The notes: generated from the letters alone by a model not told the origin. DNA of 64,000 nt from Paraglaciecola arctica BSs20135 (GCF_000314995.1 NZ_BAEO01000010.1:124001-188000), one strand, 5' to 3'. Positions 16,448 through 27,300 are shown, counted from the first letter of the stretch. Numbers and translations: made by a program.

Positions 16448-17725
16448 GTGAATATGCGCAACACAGCAGGACAAGACAGGATGATTGAAAAAGCCACGCT
16501 TCCCTATACAAAAACCATGGTAAGTATTGCAATAATCATAGTGATTGTTACTGCCTTGTTTTATGCATGGCCAAATTTGACCCGTTTATTTAGTGCCGAC
16601 CAAACGATATCTCAAGCTCAACTACGATTTGCTAAAGTACAACTAGGTGATTTGCAACGTGATGTGTCAGTCCAAGGTAAAGTGATTGCTGCCAATAGCC
16701 CCACTCTTTTTGCCCCCTCATCAGGCATAGTCAGTTTACAAATCAAAGCTGGCGATACAGTACAAGAAGGTCAAGTATTGGCCTCGATATACAGCCCTGA
16801 ACTCACCAATAAGCTCTCGCAAGAAGATGCAACTTATGATCAACTAGCCATTGAAGTGGGCCGTCATAGAATACAAATAAAGAGTTCGCTGCTGAATAAT
16901 CAACAGGCCATAGAGTTGGCATTGGTAAATCTTGAAGCATCACAAGTCGAAAAAAACAGAGCCGAATTAAGTATCCAAGATTCGTTGATCAGCCAACGAG
17001 AACTCGAAGAAAAAGTCGCCGCATTTAAACGTGCCGACCTTGCCTATCGTCATGCTTTGCAAAATCATCAATTACAAAAAGAAAGCATGGAGTTTGATCT
17101 TAAAAGCAAACAATCTCAGCTCGAACGTCAGGAGTTTGTGGTGACAGATTTACGTAGGCAAGTGGCCAACTTATCTATCACCTCCCCTACCAGCGGCATT
17201 ATTGGCAGTGTCAATATCCGCGAAAAAGACACAGTTGCTCTCAATGCCCCGCTTTTGACAATCATTGATCTGAGTATCTTTGAAGTAGAAGTCATGATCC
17301 CCGAGAACTATGCAGATGATTTAGGCATAGGTCTTAAAACAGAAATAAGTTTTAACGGCCAAACCCACATGGGCGAAGTGACAGCTATATCCCCCGAAGT
17401 ATTTGAAGGCCAAGTTGTTGGTCGTATACGTTTCGAACAAACAGATTTAGCTGGGCTACGCCAAAATCAGCGAGTGACGGCGCGGGTGTTAATCGAATCC
17501 AAAGAAAACGTGCTTAAGGTAAAACGTGGGGCTTTTGTTGAATCAGGCGGCGGACGTATTGCCTATGTGGTCAACAACCACAGCGCCACTAAACGCAACA
17601 TTCAACTTGGTGCCAGAAGCATAGGCGAAGTGGAAGTGTTAAGCGGCCTCGAACAGGGAGATGAAATTATCATATCCAGCATCTCGCAATTCAATGATAG
17701 CGAATTAATCAGTATCACCAATTAA
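16448..17725 (+). CDS. HlyD/MacA-type periplasmic adaptor of an efflux system
   Basis: 425 residues from a GTG at 16448 (an ATG at 16454 is also possible). One transmembrane helix (about 24-43) anchors a periplasmic part with a split lipoyl domain (SSGIVSLQIKAGDTVQEGQVLASIYSPEL and SGIIGSVNIREKDTV), a long coiled-coil hairpin between (about 115-230, rich in Q, E, K) and a beta-barrel with membrane-proximal part (EVMIPENY...). It would join an inner-membrane MacB-like ABC transporter to an outer-membrane channel such as TolC, which is not encoded here. It is the first gene of a six-gene operon, behind a sigma-54 promoter. Confidence 0.85.
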   Translation: MNMRNTAGQDRMIEKATLPYTKTMVSIAIIIVIVTALFYAWPNLTRLFSADQTISQAQLRFAKVQLGDLQRDVSVQGKVIAANSPTLFAPSSGIVSLQIKAGDTVQEGQVLASIYSPELTNKLSQEDATYDQLAIEVGRHRIQIKSSLLNNQQAIELALVNLEASQVEKNRAELSIQDSLISQRELEEKVAAFKRADLAYRHALQNHQLQKESMEFDLKSKQSQLERQEFVVTDLRRQVANLSITSPTSGIIGSVNIREKDTVALNAPLLTIIDLSIFEVEVMIPENYADDLGIGLKTEISFNGQTHMGEVTAISPEVFEGQVVGRIRFEQTDLAGLRQNQRVTARVLIESKENVLKVKRGAFVESGGGRIAYVVNNHSATKRNIQLGARSIGEVEVLSGLEQGDEIIISSISQFNDSELISITN

Positions 17726-17762
17726 TCAAAACCTATTGCTCAGTTATGGCAGGAGAATCAAG

Positions 17763-18464
17763 ATGTTAAAAATGGAAAATGTCAGTAAGATTTATCGAAC
17801 TAATCTAATCGAAACACATGCACTGCGCAAAGTAGATTTGCATATAGGTGCTGGTGAATTTGTCTCGGTAACTGGCCCTTCAGGATCGGGTAAAACCACT
17901 TTTTTAAACTTGGCAGGTTTGCTTGAAACCTTTGAAGAAGGTGACTTTTATTTAGATGGTCAGAATGTAAAAGGCTTAAGTGACAATCAACTATCCGAGC
18001 TCAGAAATGAAAAAATAGGTTTTATTTTTCAGAGCTTTAATCTTCTACCAGAATTACCCCTTTTCGATAACGTCGATGTACCTTTACGATATCGCGGCTT
18101 TAATGCCAAAGAACGTAAAGAACGTATCGAAAATGCCTTAGAAATAGTGGGATTATCGTCGCGTATGCAACATCTTCCCACGCAACTTTCTGGTGGTCAG
18201 CAACAACGTGTGGCCATTGCCAGAGCGATTGCGGGACAACCTAAGTTTTTGTTAGCCGATGAACCTACCGGAAATTTGGACTCACTGATGGCACAACAAG
18301 TCATGGAGCTACTAGAAAAGATCAACCAACAAGGTACGACTATTATTATGGTGACTCACGATGAGCAACTCGCTCGCCGAGCCCATCGTAATATCCAAAT
18401 TTTTGATGGTCAGGTAAGTGACTTAGCAAAAGACCAAACCGACGTATTAATCCAATCAGAATAG
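17763..18464 (+). CDS. MacB/LolD-type ABC transporter ATP-binding protein
   Basis: 233 residues from the ATG at 17763, preferred over a TTG at 17736 because AGGAG stands 7 bases before it and the family starts in this way (LKMENVSKIY). The Walker A motif is GPSGSGKTT, the signature is LSGGQQQRVAIARAI and Walker B is LLADEPTGNLDS, followed by the switch His in VTHDEQLA. It belongs to the group that drives lipoprotein release or MacB-type peptide and macrolide export, where the ATPase works mechanically on periplasmic partners rather than transporting across the membrane. The two following permease genes and the adaptor complete the system. Confidence 0.9.
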   Translation: MLKMENVSKIYRTNLIETHALRKVDLHIGAGEFVSVTGPSGSGKTTFLNLAGLLETFEEGDFYLDGQNVKGLSDNQLSELRNEKIGFIFQSFNLLPELPLFDNVDVPLRYRGFNAKERKERIENALEIVGLSSRMQHLPTQLSGGQQQRVAIARAIAGQPKFLLADEPTGNLDSLMAQQVMELLEKINQQGTTIIMVTHDEQLARRAHRNIQIFDGQVSDLAKDQTDVLIQSE

Positions 18465-18474
18465 GAGCCATAAA

Positions 18475-19830
18475 ATGTTTGCATATAACGCAAAACTGGC
18501 TTTTAAAAGCCTCAACGACAGACCATCCTTAACCATACTGATGGTGGCTGCCATTGCTATTGGACTAGGTCTATTTATGACCACGCTGACGTTAGCCCAT
18601 CAAGCTGGAAAAATTCCTATCCCACATATCAGTCAACAGATTCATTTGGTGCAGTTGGATAATCGCGAAGTGACAGCTGACGATGCTGAAAACTTTAATG
18701 AAATGGTTGACCTCACTTATCAGGATACTAACAATTTACTAAATTTAAATATGGCTGGTGCAGAACAAACTTTAGTTTGGAATAGCTACGGTATTTTAAA
18801 CGTAGAGGAGCAAAATATTCAGCCGCTACGCTCATCAATAGTGGCGACTAATCATGCCTTTTTTAACATGTTTGAAGTGCCATTTTTATATGGTAAAGCT
18901 TGGGATAGTGACGCCGACCAATTTGCTCAAGCCGTTATTGTTTTAACCAAAAAAAGTAACGATTACCTCTTTGGTGGCACAAATAGTGTAGGCCAACAAG
19001 TACGACTCAACACCCAAGTGTTGACTGTTATTGGTGTATTAGACGACTGGTTTTTAGCACGAAAGTTCTATGATCGCAGTTACTACCAAGCCTTTCCAGA
19101 TCAAGGATTAATACCCAGCAACTTTGCTTTTGACAATAATTTTCCTCGCAACGCGCGTTTTGATTGTTGGTCAACCACAACAAATCCTAGAAAATTTACT
19201 AACAATTACCTGACGGAGTTAAAAACCTCTGAGTGCGCTTGGATCACCTTTTGGGCGAAATTACCCAATAACACCAAAGAGGATTATCAAACACAACTTG
19301 GCCAATATATTGATTCCCAAAAACTCCTAGGACGTTTTCCACGTAAAAACCAATACTTTCTAACCAATATTAATGAGCAACTGAGCATTATTAGTAGCAT
19401 GGGCGGAAGGCAGCAAATGCTTGGTGTTATCAGCTATATGTTTTTTGCAGTTTGTCTAATCAACGCAGTGAGTATCTTACTAGCCAAATTTATGCGCCGC
19501 ACTAAAGAAGTAAGTTTACGTAGGGCATTAGGGGCTAAAAAACGTACCATTTTGCAACAACACCTAATTGAAGTGATTTTGATTGGTGTCATAGGTGGTT
19601 TATTCGGTATAGCAGTGACATACCTAAGTTTACAAGCTATGTTACGAGTCAATTTATACGCCAGTGACTACATGCGCACTGCTGCAGACCTAATGCCCTA
19701 TCACCAAATGGATTGGGAAATGATTATGATGGCTTTTTCTGTATCAGTCGGCTGTACCCTCTTAGTCGGCTTGTATCCCATATGGCGGATTTGCAACGTG
19801 TCGCCAGCCAGTCAGTTAAAAGCACAATGA
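18475..19830 (+). CDS. FtsX/MacB-type ABC permease, first copy
   Basis: 451 residues with the MacB layout: one N-terminal membrane segment (about 20-41), a large periplasmic MacB_PCD-like domain (to about residue 310) and three C-terminal segments (about 325-345, 365-390 and 415-435). The cytoplasmic RRTKEVSLRRALGAKKRTILQQHLIE between the second and third segments is the usual coupling helix region (E-x-x-L-R-R-A-L-G-A). It starts 10 bases after the ATPase gene. It forms a heterodimer with the second permease in all likelihood. Confidence 0.85.
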   Translation: MFAYNAKLAFKSLNDRPSLTILMVAAIAIGLGLFMTTLTLAHQAGKIPIPHISQQIHLVQLDNREVTADDAENFNEMVDLTYQDTNNLLNLNMAGAEQTLVWNSYGILNVEEQNIQPLRSSIVATNHAFFNMFEVPFLYGKAWDSDADQFAQAVIVLTKKSNDYLFGGTNSVGQQVRLNTQVLTVIGVLDDWFLARKFYDRSYYQAFPDQGLIPSNFAFDNNFPRNARFDCWSTTTNPRKFTNNYLTELKTSECAWITFWAKLPNNTKEDYQTQLGQYIDSQKLLGRFPRKNQYFLTNINEQLSIISSMGGRQQMLGVISYMFFAVCLINAVSILLAKFMRRTKEVSLRRALGAKKRTILQQHLIEVILIGVIGGLFGIAVTYLSLQAMLRVNLYASDYMRTAADLMPYHQMDWEMIMMAFSVSVGCTLLVGLYPIWRICNVSPASQLKAQ

Positions 19831-19907
19831 TGTATTTTCCCTTTTACTTTTTACCCTTATGTAAAGCCGCTCTATATTTAGCGGCATCAATAGATTAGGT
19901 GAACACT

Positions 19908-21125
19908 ATGGAATTTAGACCGATTTTATTAAGTATCAAACACAATAAAGCCATTGCTATGTTAGTGATTATCCAAGTGGCAATCACACTCACTGTGTTG
20001 AGTGGTTCATTGTTAATGACAACCTCGACTCTAAAAGAATGGAACCTACCTTCAGGTATCCCTCACGATAATATAATCTCAGCCGTACCACAATTTTATG
20101 ACTTGGATGTTGATGTTCGCCAAAGTGTGGTGGATGACTTAGCAGGAATTAAGGCACTACCAGGCGTCATAAACGCAAGCCCTGTCACGCAACGACCATT
20201 TGACGCTCAAGGTATCCAAAAAGTTTATTTAGATGCGACAAATGAAGCCCAAGAATACGATACCAACATTTTTACTGGCGATGCTAACTTTCATGAAGTA
20301 TTACAACTTTCACTGATTGAAGGACGTCTTTTCAGAGAAAATGAAATCGTAACAGGCAAAAAGGATGAACTGAACGCAACTCCCCCTATTGTGATGGTAA
20401 GTGAAGATATGGCGAAGGCTTTGTTCCCAGATGGCGATGCGTTAGGCAAAACCATCTGGTTAGCTAAAGGCGCTTCACCTGTCGAGATAATTGGCATATA
20501 TAGCAATTTTATGAACGGTGAACGGCTCAACTATTTTGGCCAATCCTATCGCACAGTTTTACAGCCGCTAGTCACTTGGCAAAACAGAGAAGATCCAAGT
20601 TATTTGATCAGAGTCGAAGATGGTATGGCCGAAGGGTTGCTAGAAACTGTACGTAACCAGTTATACCAAATAGACGGTCGTTATATAAATCAAGTCGAAG
20701 TCTTAACCCGTACCCAAAAGCGCATGTATGATGGGCGCGGGAGCCACGCCATTATGTTATTAGTGATCAGTATTATACTATTGTTAATTACCGCCTTTGG
20801 CATGGCTGGACTTGTATCATTTTTAGTCACCCAACGACAAAAACAAATCGGCACTAGGCGCGCATTAGGGGCAACTAAATGGGACGTTGTGCGTTATTTT
20901 ATGTTGGAAAACGGCATACTAACTTCTATTGGTATCTTGACCGGTTTAGTATTAAGTATTGTATTTGCTTTTGTGCTTACCGAAGATAGTGGTGTCAACA
21001 TACTGGATATGAGTTATATTTTCGCTACTGCTTTTTTTATACTATTAATCAATCAGTTAGCAGTATATTTCCCGGCAAAAAAGGCAGCTAACGTAGAGCC
21101 TGCTATTGTCACCCGAGCAGCATAA
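19908..21125 (+). CDS. FtsX/MacB-type ABC permease, second copy
   Basis: 405 residues from the ATG at 19908, which has AGG eight bases before it (the GTG at 19899 lies inside that site). Same layout as its neighbour: one N-terminal membrane segment (about 15-37), a periplasmic domain, and three C-terminal segments (about 280-305, 328-350 and 365-385) with the coupling region QRQKQIGTRRALGATKWDVVRYF. The two permeases differ clearly in the periplasmic part, so they are expected to make an asymmetric pair. A 68-base gap precedes it, and its stop is 16 bases before the next start. Confidence 0.85.
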   Translation: MEFRPILLSIKHNKAIAMLVIIQVAITLTVLSGSLLMTTSTLKEWNLPSGIPHDNIISAVPQFYDLDVDVRQSVVDDLAGIKALPGVINASPVTQRPFDAQGIQKVYLDATNEAQEYDTNIFTGDANFHEVLQLSLIEGRLFRENEIVTGKKDELNATPPIVMVSEDMAKALFPDGDALGKTIWLAKGASPVEIIGIYSNFMNGERLNYFGQSYRTVLQPLVTWQNREDPSYLIRVEDGMAEGLLETVRNQLYQIDGRYINQVEVLTRTQKRMYDGRGSHAIMLLVISIILLLITAFGMAGLVSFLVTQRQKQIGTRRALGATKWDVVRYFMLENGILTSIGILTGLVLSIVFAFVLTEDSGVNILDMSYIFATAFFILLINQLAVYFPAKKAANVEPAIVTRAA

Positions 21126-21141
21126 GAGTACCCATACTAAA

Positions 21142-22482
21142 ATGAATGCCAACATACTCATCATCGATGACAATCAAGATATTGCCCAAGCATTGCAGGT
21201 GTTGTTTACCCTAAACAAACTGCAATGCTGCTTAGCTTACTCGCCAGAAGAAGGCTTAGCGCAACTGCAACAACAACATTTTGATTTGGTGATCCAAGAC
21301 ATGAACTTCACAGCTGATACCACCTCAGGTGAAGAAGGCATGCAACTGTTCAACGATATACGTCAAATCACCCCTGATATTCCTATTATATTGATCACCG
21401 CTTGGACTCATCTTGAAACCGCAGTGGAGCTGGTTAAATCGGGCGCTGCCGACTATCTCGCTAAACCTTGGGATGACGACAAACTATTAGTCACAGTCAA
21501 TAACTTACTTGAACTCAACGAGTTACAAGATCAACAGCGCCAGCGAGCCAAACGTAAGCACAGCCAACAATTGCAGCTAGAACAAGAATATGATTTATGC
21601 GCCATGCAATTTCGTAGTGATGCCATGTTGCAGTTATTACAAATGGCCACCCAAGTTGCCGCAGCCGATGTGCCCATCTTAATCACTGGTCCTAATGGTT
21701 CAGGTAAAGAAAAAATAGCCGAAGTGGTGCAAGCTAATTCAAGCTGTAAAAATGGGCCTTTTATTAAGGTCAATGTAGGTGCCTTATCCCAAGACTTACT
21801 CGAAGCAGAACTTTTTGGTGCTGAGGCTGGCAGTTATACCGGCGCCAATAAAACCCGTATAGGGCGTTTTGAAAGAGCCCATGGCGGCACCTTATTCTTA
21901 GATGAAATCGGCAATTTGTCGATGCAAGGGCAAGCCAAATTACTGAGAGTATTAGAAACAGGCGAATTTGAACGTATTGGGGGCAGTCAAAGCATTAAAG
22001 TGTCGGTTCGGATCATCAGCGCTACTAATACCGATATCCCACAAGCCATTATTGATGGAAACTTTAGGGAAGATTTGTATTACAGACTCAACGTCATCAA
22101 TTTAAAATTGCCCCCATTAAACGAGCGTAAAGAAGACATTTTTCCTTTAGTCGATTCATTGCTAGCGGGGCAATATCAACTCAGCACCTCAAGTCGTGAA
22201 TTGTTATTGGCCCATGATTGGCCAGGTAACATTAGGGAGTTGCTTAACACCCTAAAACGCGCTCAACTTTTATGTAAGGATGGCATAATAACCGAACAAC
22301 ATTTAGGTCTTGAGTTAAAAATCACCGCCAAGCTAGCGCCCAAAGAAGATGTGACTGAACAAGACGTAATAACAGCTATCAAGTCATCTGGTGGCGTCAT
22401 TTCAGACGCGGCCAAGGCGCTAGGATTAAGCCGCTCGGCGTTATATCGACGCATGAAAAAATTTAATATTCAATATGAATAA
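21142..22482 (+). CDS. NtrC-family sigma-54-dependent response regulator
   Basis: 446 residues from the ATG at 21142. The receiver domain has the acidic pair in IIDDN, the phospho-Asp in DLVIQDMNF and the conserved Lys in LAKPWD. The AAA+ domain has Walker A GPNGSGKE, the L1 loop as GSYTGA in place of GAFTGA, and Walker B TLFLDEIGNL. The C-terminus carries a Fis-type helix-turn-helix (SDAAKALGLSRSALYRRMKKF). It should activate RpoN promoters; the only such promoter I see is that of its own operon at 16346, so an autoregulatory loop is likely. Its kinase follows 15 bases later. Confidence 0.88.
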   Translation: MNANILIIDDNQDIAQALQVLFTLNKLQCCLAYSPEEGLAQLQQQHFDLVIQDMNFTADTTSGEEGMQLFNDIRQITPDIPIILITAWTHLETAVELVKSGAADYLAKPWDDDKLLVTVNNLLELNELQDQQRQRAKRKHSQQLQLEQEYDLCAMQFRSDAMLQLLQMATQVAAADVPILITGPNGSGKEKIAEVVQANSSCKNGPFIKVNVGALSQDLLEAELFGAEAGSYTGANKTRIGRFERAHGGTLFLDEIGNLSMQGQAKLLRVLETGEFERIGGSQSIKVSVRIISATNTDIPQAIIDGNFREDLYYRLNVINLKLPPLNERKEDIFPLVDSLLAGQYQLSTSSRELLLAHDWPGNIRELLNTLKRAQLLCKDGIITEQHLGLELKITAKLAPKEDVTEQDVITAIKSSGGVISDAAKALGLSRSALYRRMKKFNIQYE

Positions 22483-22497
22483 AGGTTTTTATTAGCA

Positions 22498-23832
22498 GTG
22501 AAAAGACAAACTAGCCTCAGAAAAAACTTGCTCGGTAATGTGCTGTTGGTAATGATTATTCAACTGATATTGTTAGGCTTTGTCATTCAATTAATGGAAC
22601 AACCTAGTCTGTGGATTATGGGAATTTTATTGCTTGGCAACGCAGCGATTGTAATAGCAGTATTCAGCGCCTTAAACCCTATTAAAGATGTGTTGCTGGC
22701 GTTAGATATTGGCGTTAACTCCTTCAACGACAAAGACTTCAGTATCACCATAGACAATCAACAATATTCTGAATTTAGTCTGATCATCGACACCTATAAT
22801 AACTTGGCAAAAATCATGCGTGATGAACGTATGGCGATTTACCAAAGAGAGTTATTACTCGACACAGTGATCCAGTCCACCCCTGTTGCATTAATATTGA
22901 CCAACAATCATGATCATATTGTCTACAGTAACCTTGCCGCAAAAAACCTGCTCAACCAGAAAAAAGCCTTAGAGGGCATGAAGTTCGCAGATATTTACCA
23001 ACATATGCCACAGGCATTAATGGAAGCGACTGCCAATAAACAAGATGGTTTAATCACCGAAAAGTTAAATGACGAGACTATTGTTTACCACTTCAACTAT
23101 CAATCTTTCACCTTAAACAAACAACAACATAATCTGTATTTATATAAAAACCTCACTTCAGATATGTCCCGTAAAGAAAGTGAAATTTGGAAACAGGTTA
23201 TTCGCCTAATCAGCCACGAACTAAACAACTCATTGGCGCCTATTAGTTCACTGACCAACTCGGCTAAAAAGATAATAGGCTCTGGCGAAAATCAACATAT
23301 GTTACCAGACATGTTAGACACTATTTCTAGGCGCAGTGCACATTTACATCAATTTATCGAACAATATGCGCACTTTGCGCGCTTACCGCAACCGAACAAA
23401 GCAGTAATTGAACTCAGACCCTTTATTCAAACCATCAGCCAATTATGTGCCGTTGAAACCGTTACCCGGTTTGAAGCCGAAACACTATTTTGTGACCCAG
23501 CTCAAATTGAACAAGTTTTGATAAACCTCATTAAAAATGCCAAAGAATCAGGCTCAGCCTTAGATGGAATATTACTCAATGTATATCAAACAGCTGAGCA
23601 AATTACTTTTGAAGTGACCGACCAAGGTAAAGGCATGACAGAACAACAACTTCTACAAGCTCTATTACCGTTTTACACCACAAAATCCAAAGGTACTGGA
23701 GTGGGGTTGGCACTATGTAATGAGATAGTCATTGCCCACGGCGGCAAACTTAAACTAGAAAACCGCAAAGAAGGAGGGTTAGGAGTATCCTTTATCTTGG
23801 GGCTAAACCAAGCCAAAAAAACTACTCAGTAA
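22498..23832 (+). CDS. Membrane histidine kinase, NtrB/NtrY type
   Basis: 444 residues with a GTG start. Two membrane segments lie at about 12-32 and 36-58 with almost no periplasmic loop between, so the signal is probably sensed within the membrane or relayed by the transporter. A PAS-like region follows (about 120-220), then the H-box LISHELNNSLAPISSLTNSA (phospho-acceptor His in SHEL) and the ATPase domain with NLIKNAKESG (N box), VTDQGKGM (G1) and GTGVGLALCNEIV (G2). It pairs with the regulator just upstream. It resembles kinases that sit beside MacB-like exporters and respond to antimicrobial peptides; the signal here is unknown. Confidence 0.85.
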   Translation: MKRQTSLRKNLLGNVLLVMIIQLILLGFVIQLMEQPSLWIMGILLLGNAAIVIAVFSALNPIKDVLLALDIGVNSFNDKDFSITIDNQQYSEFSLIIDTYNNLAKIMRDERMAIYQRELLLDTVIQSTPVALILTNNHDHIVYSNLAAKNLLNQKKALEGMKFADIYQHMPQALMEATANKQDGLITEKLNDETIVYHFNYQSFTLNKQQHNLYLYKNLTSDMSRKESEIWKQVIRLISHELNNSLAPISSLTNSAKKIIGSGENQHMLPDMLDTISRRSAHLHQFIEQYAHFARLPQPNKAVIELRPFIQTISQLCAVETVTRFEAETLFCDPAQIEQVLINLIKNAKESGSALDGILLNVYQTAEQITFEVTDQGKGMTEQQLLQALLPFYTTKSKGTGVGLALCNEIVIAHGGKLKLENRKEGGLGVSFILGLNQAKKTTQ

Positions 23833-23881
23833 GCTTGGAGTTTTCATATCTGAATAGGTACAAAACAAGCAACCAATATAG

Positions 23882-24178
23882 TTATTTGAGTAATTGTACC
23901 TTATCTTCCAGCGTCACCGTTTTGGCATCCACACGATCAATAATTTTAATGATAGTTGTTTGTACTGTCTCATCCACACGAATATCCGTTTCGCTGTTAA
24001 AGGTTTCTAGCATAGGCTCGGCATTTTCTTCTTGAATAAAGCCCACTTCTACTTTTGTTGCTAATGTTTCACTAGGCCCAAAGTACTGAATACTGATCAT
24101 CGGATAACCATGAAAGCCACGTTTAACCCGCTTACTGATACGTTTTTGCGACTTGTCTAAGTTCATATTGTGTTCCAC
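23882..24178 (-). CDS. Small conserved protein of unknown function
   Basis: 98 residues (94 if the second ATG at 24166 is the start). No signal peptide or membrane segment. The N-terminal part is basic (KSQKRISKRVKRGFHGYP) and is followed by a beta-rich stretch (MISIQYFGPSETLATKVEVGFI) and an acidic stretch ending ...VDAKTVTLEDKVQLLK. I recognise no family with certainty, though it has the look of a conserved Alteromonadales hypothetical. It is convergent with the histidine kinase gene (stop at 23832) and stands alone. Confidence 0.55.
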   Translation of the reverse strand: MEHNMNLDKSQKRISKRVKRGFHGYPMISIQYFGPSETLATKVEVGFIQEENAEPMLETFNSETDIRVDETVQTTIIKIIDRVDAKTVTLEDKVQLLK

Positions 24179-24329
24179 TGAATTACTTTTTCTTAGATGA
24201 TAACTGAGTAGAGATTTAAAAGAAGGTAATTTATTTAGTGTTTATCAAGCCGCGACTCAAATTATTCTTGAATTCACATTATAAAGTATGTCAGCCCAAC
24301 TTTAAGAACTGGGATCCGCTATAAATATT

Positions 24330-24361
24330 ATTCGGCGAAGCAGTTTACCTGCTCGCCGAAT
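24330..24361 (-). terminator. Terminator-like hairpin after the STN-TonB receptor gene
   Basis: ATTCGGCGA and TCGCCGAAT, continued by GCAG and CTGC with one bulged A; in all 13 pairs and a 5-base loop. It is 9 bases past the stop of the receptor gene, and AT-rich sequence follows in the direction of transcription. Confidence 0.65.
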
Positions 24362-24369
24362 GGTGCTTG

Positions 24370-27300
24370 CTACATTGAGTACCTTACCCCAAACATTACT
24401 CTGCGTTCCAATTGCTCTAAGCTAATCGCTAGCTGTGGATTGTTAGATTGCATTTTTACCACTTGCTCGTCGGTCAAATTGAGTGCTTCGAATTGCACCG
24501 AGAGGTTGTCGGTAATATTGTAATTTGAAGAGAAGTCTAGTTGACCATAGTCATCTTGATATTTCGCTTCTGGGAAATAGTCAACATAGTCGCTACGCCA
24601 TGCATACGATAAACGAGCATCGAAGGTTTGATTGTCGTAATACACAACAGCGTTATAACTATTTTTAGAAAGACCCGGCAGCGTTGTACTGCGAATATCC
24701 CCTTCTTCTGCAAAAGATGCCGCACTATCCGTATAAGTGAAGTTTAAGATGGTACCAAAGTCACTTAAGGTTTCAGACACAAAGGTCAGTGGGCTCTGAA
24801 AACTAAGTTCTAACCCTTTGACTGCGGCATCGGTACCATTTTCTGGTTGCGTAAACTCAATCGGGCCAGTCACTTGTTCGTTTGATATCTGTTGACGATA
24901 AGTAACCACTTCGGTCGATACAGTGTTTTCTACCAGTGCATCAATCTTTTTGTAAAAGATTGCCGCGGCTACCAAAGATTCGCCGGCAAAATACCACTCT
25001 GCACCTAGGTCAATATTATTTGACGTGTAAGGTAACAAATTCACATTGCCTTTTTTACCTTCAAGGCGTGACGCATCTATGGAGGTTGCAGGTGACAAGC
25101 TCGCTAGTGGCGGGCGTGTCATCGTTCTAGAATAGGCTGTTCGCAAAAGCACATCGTCGTACAGTTGATAACTTAAGTTAAAACTGGGTAGGAATTCAGT
25201 ATAACTACTCTTGTAGGTAACCGGATATATACCACCGTTTTCAAGCAGGGAACCTTCAGATTCAATTTCAGTTTTCACTACCCGTAAACCAATATTAAAA
25301 TCTGCATTTTTTGTTTCAAAATTAGCTTGAACATATGCGGCGTTTGTTTGTTCTGTTATGCCATAAGACCCCGCAGCACTGTCTTCTGCTTTATAAGTAT
25401 TATTAGCCACATCATAGCCATGTAAACCTTGCATATAAGTTGATTGCATCAGGGCGTGATCAGCATATAGTAGCGAGCTAGGGCCATTGATCCCGTCTAC
25501 TGAATAATCGCGATTTTCACCTAAAACTGCGGCAAGTGTCATGCCTGCACCAGCCAATAAATCATCTTGCCCTTGTGCTGGGCCGTTACCCCAGAAATCT
25601 CCCCATGCAGCTTCATTATCTGCATAATGTTCGGGATTCATATGTTGCACTGCACTGTCACCCATGGCCCAAAAATCATAGTTTCTAGTTTTCTCACGAT
25701 CACTGGCCAAAAAACCGTAATCTATGCTCACTAAATTTTCGAAATCTAACAGTTGCTCAAAGTCTACCTTGGCCACTAACTCAGCATCTTCGTTTTGACG
25801 ATCTTTACTGAATACCACATTAAACAAAAAGTTTTCAGCGTTGTTTTGATCCCCATAATATTCAGCTGAACTGCCAACTGGGTAAAGTTCAAAACCGGCA
25901 CCGGCTCTTTGCACTTGAGTGGCTATACGGTTATAGAAAGAATAAAGATAGGTTTCTTCTTCACCTGTGCGTTTGGTATAACCAATTAAAGGACGAATAG
26001 TTAACGAATCAGAAACCGACCAGTCAGCGCTCAATACATGTGAAGCGAAGGTTTCTTCTCTATCAATATTTTGCGTGCCTACACGATTTCTGACTCTCGG
26101 AAATGCCGCAGAGATGATGTAGTCTTGGCCGTCAATGTTTTCTAACACTGCGCTGGTTGGCTCACCGCCAATGTCCCACTCTAACGTGGCGTCAATCCGG
26201 TTATATTCTCGTAAACTGTCTGACGTGACATAGATATTATCGAAGGTAAATTGCAAATCATCTGATGCATTGTATTGCAGAGTTAAGGTGGTACCTAAAG
26301 ATTCACGGTTAATATCATTACGTAAATAGCGGGGATCATCAGGCATCATCGCATCACCATAATTAGGTGCAGTGTGTACATCGCCGCCCGTTGCACGGTA
26401 TTCAATGTTCTGCCCTAAGCTGGCGTACTTCCAAGTACCACTTTCGTTGACTACGGTATCGACTTCAGAATAGGCAACGGATGCAGCTAGTCCCCATACA
26501 TCATCAAAATTATTACTGAAGAACATCGATGCTCTTGGGGTTTTATCTTCAGAAAGACTGCCATAACTGCCCTGAATTGCGCTAGTAAACTTAGGTTGAT
26601 TAGCGTCGTAGGTAAAAGGTCTAGGGGTTTCTAGGTTTACCACACCGGCTAAACCACCTTCAGTTTGTTTGGCTGAAGTGGTTTTATAAATATTTACTTG
26701 GCTAAATAACTCTGAGGCCAACAAACTAAAATCAAACTCACGGCCACCTTCTGCATCTAACTGCCCACTTAAACCAGACGATGTAGACGACACACCATTA
26801 ATTTGCACCATAGTGAATTCAGGACCTAACCCCCGCAAATTAATGGTTGAGCCTATTCCAAAATCCCGTTCAATGGTCACACCAGGAATACGCTGTAATG
26901 ATTCTGAAATATTATTATCTGGGAACTTACCTAAGTCTTCAGCACTGATACTGTCAACAATTCCGGTATTGAGTCGTTTTTCGCTTAAGGCACGATTAAT
27001 ACTTCCTCGCACACCTCTCACATCAATTTTTTCTACATCTTCAATTTGTTTATCTGTCTCTTGAGCGTTAACATGACTACTAACAGTTGCCCCCGAGAAC
27101 AATAATGCGATAACGCTGGCAAGTATACTTTTTTGGTTCTTCACTATGTCTTCCTCTTCGAATTTTTTAGTAGGTATTGATGAGCTTTTTTGGCTAATCA
27201 TCAAGACTTCTTTTTCGGAAATGCCACCAACTAATCCTGTATTGAGCAACAATATATTAATTGCTTCTGCCAGAGTGTATTGGCCGTTGACGGCGTTTCC

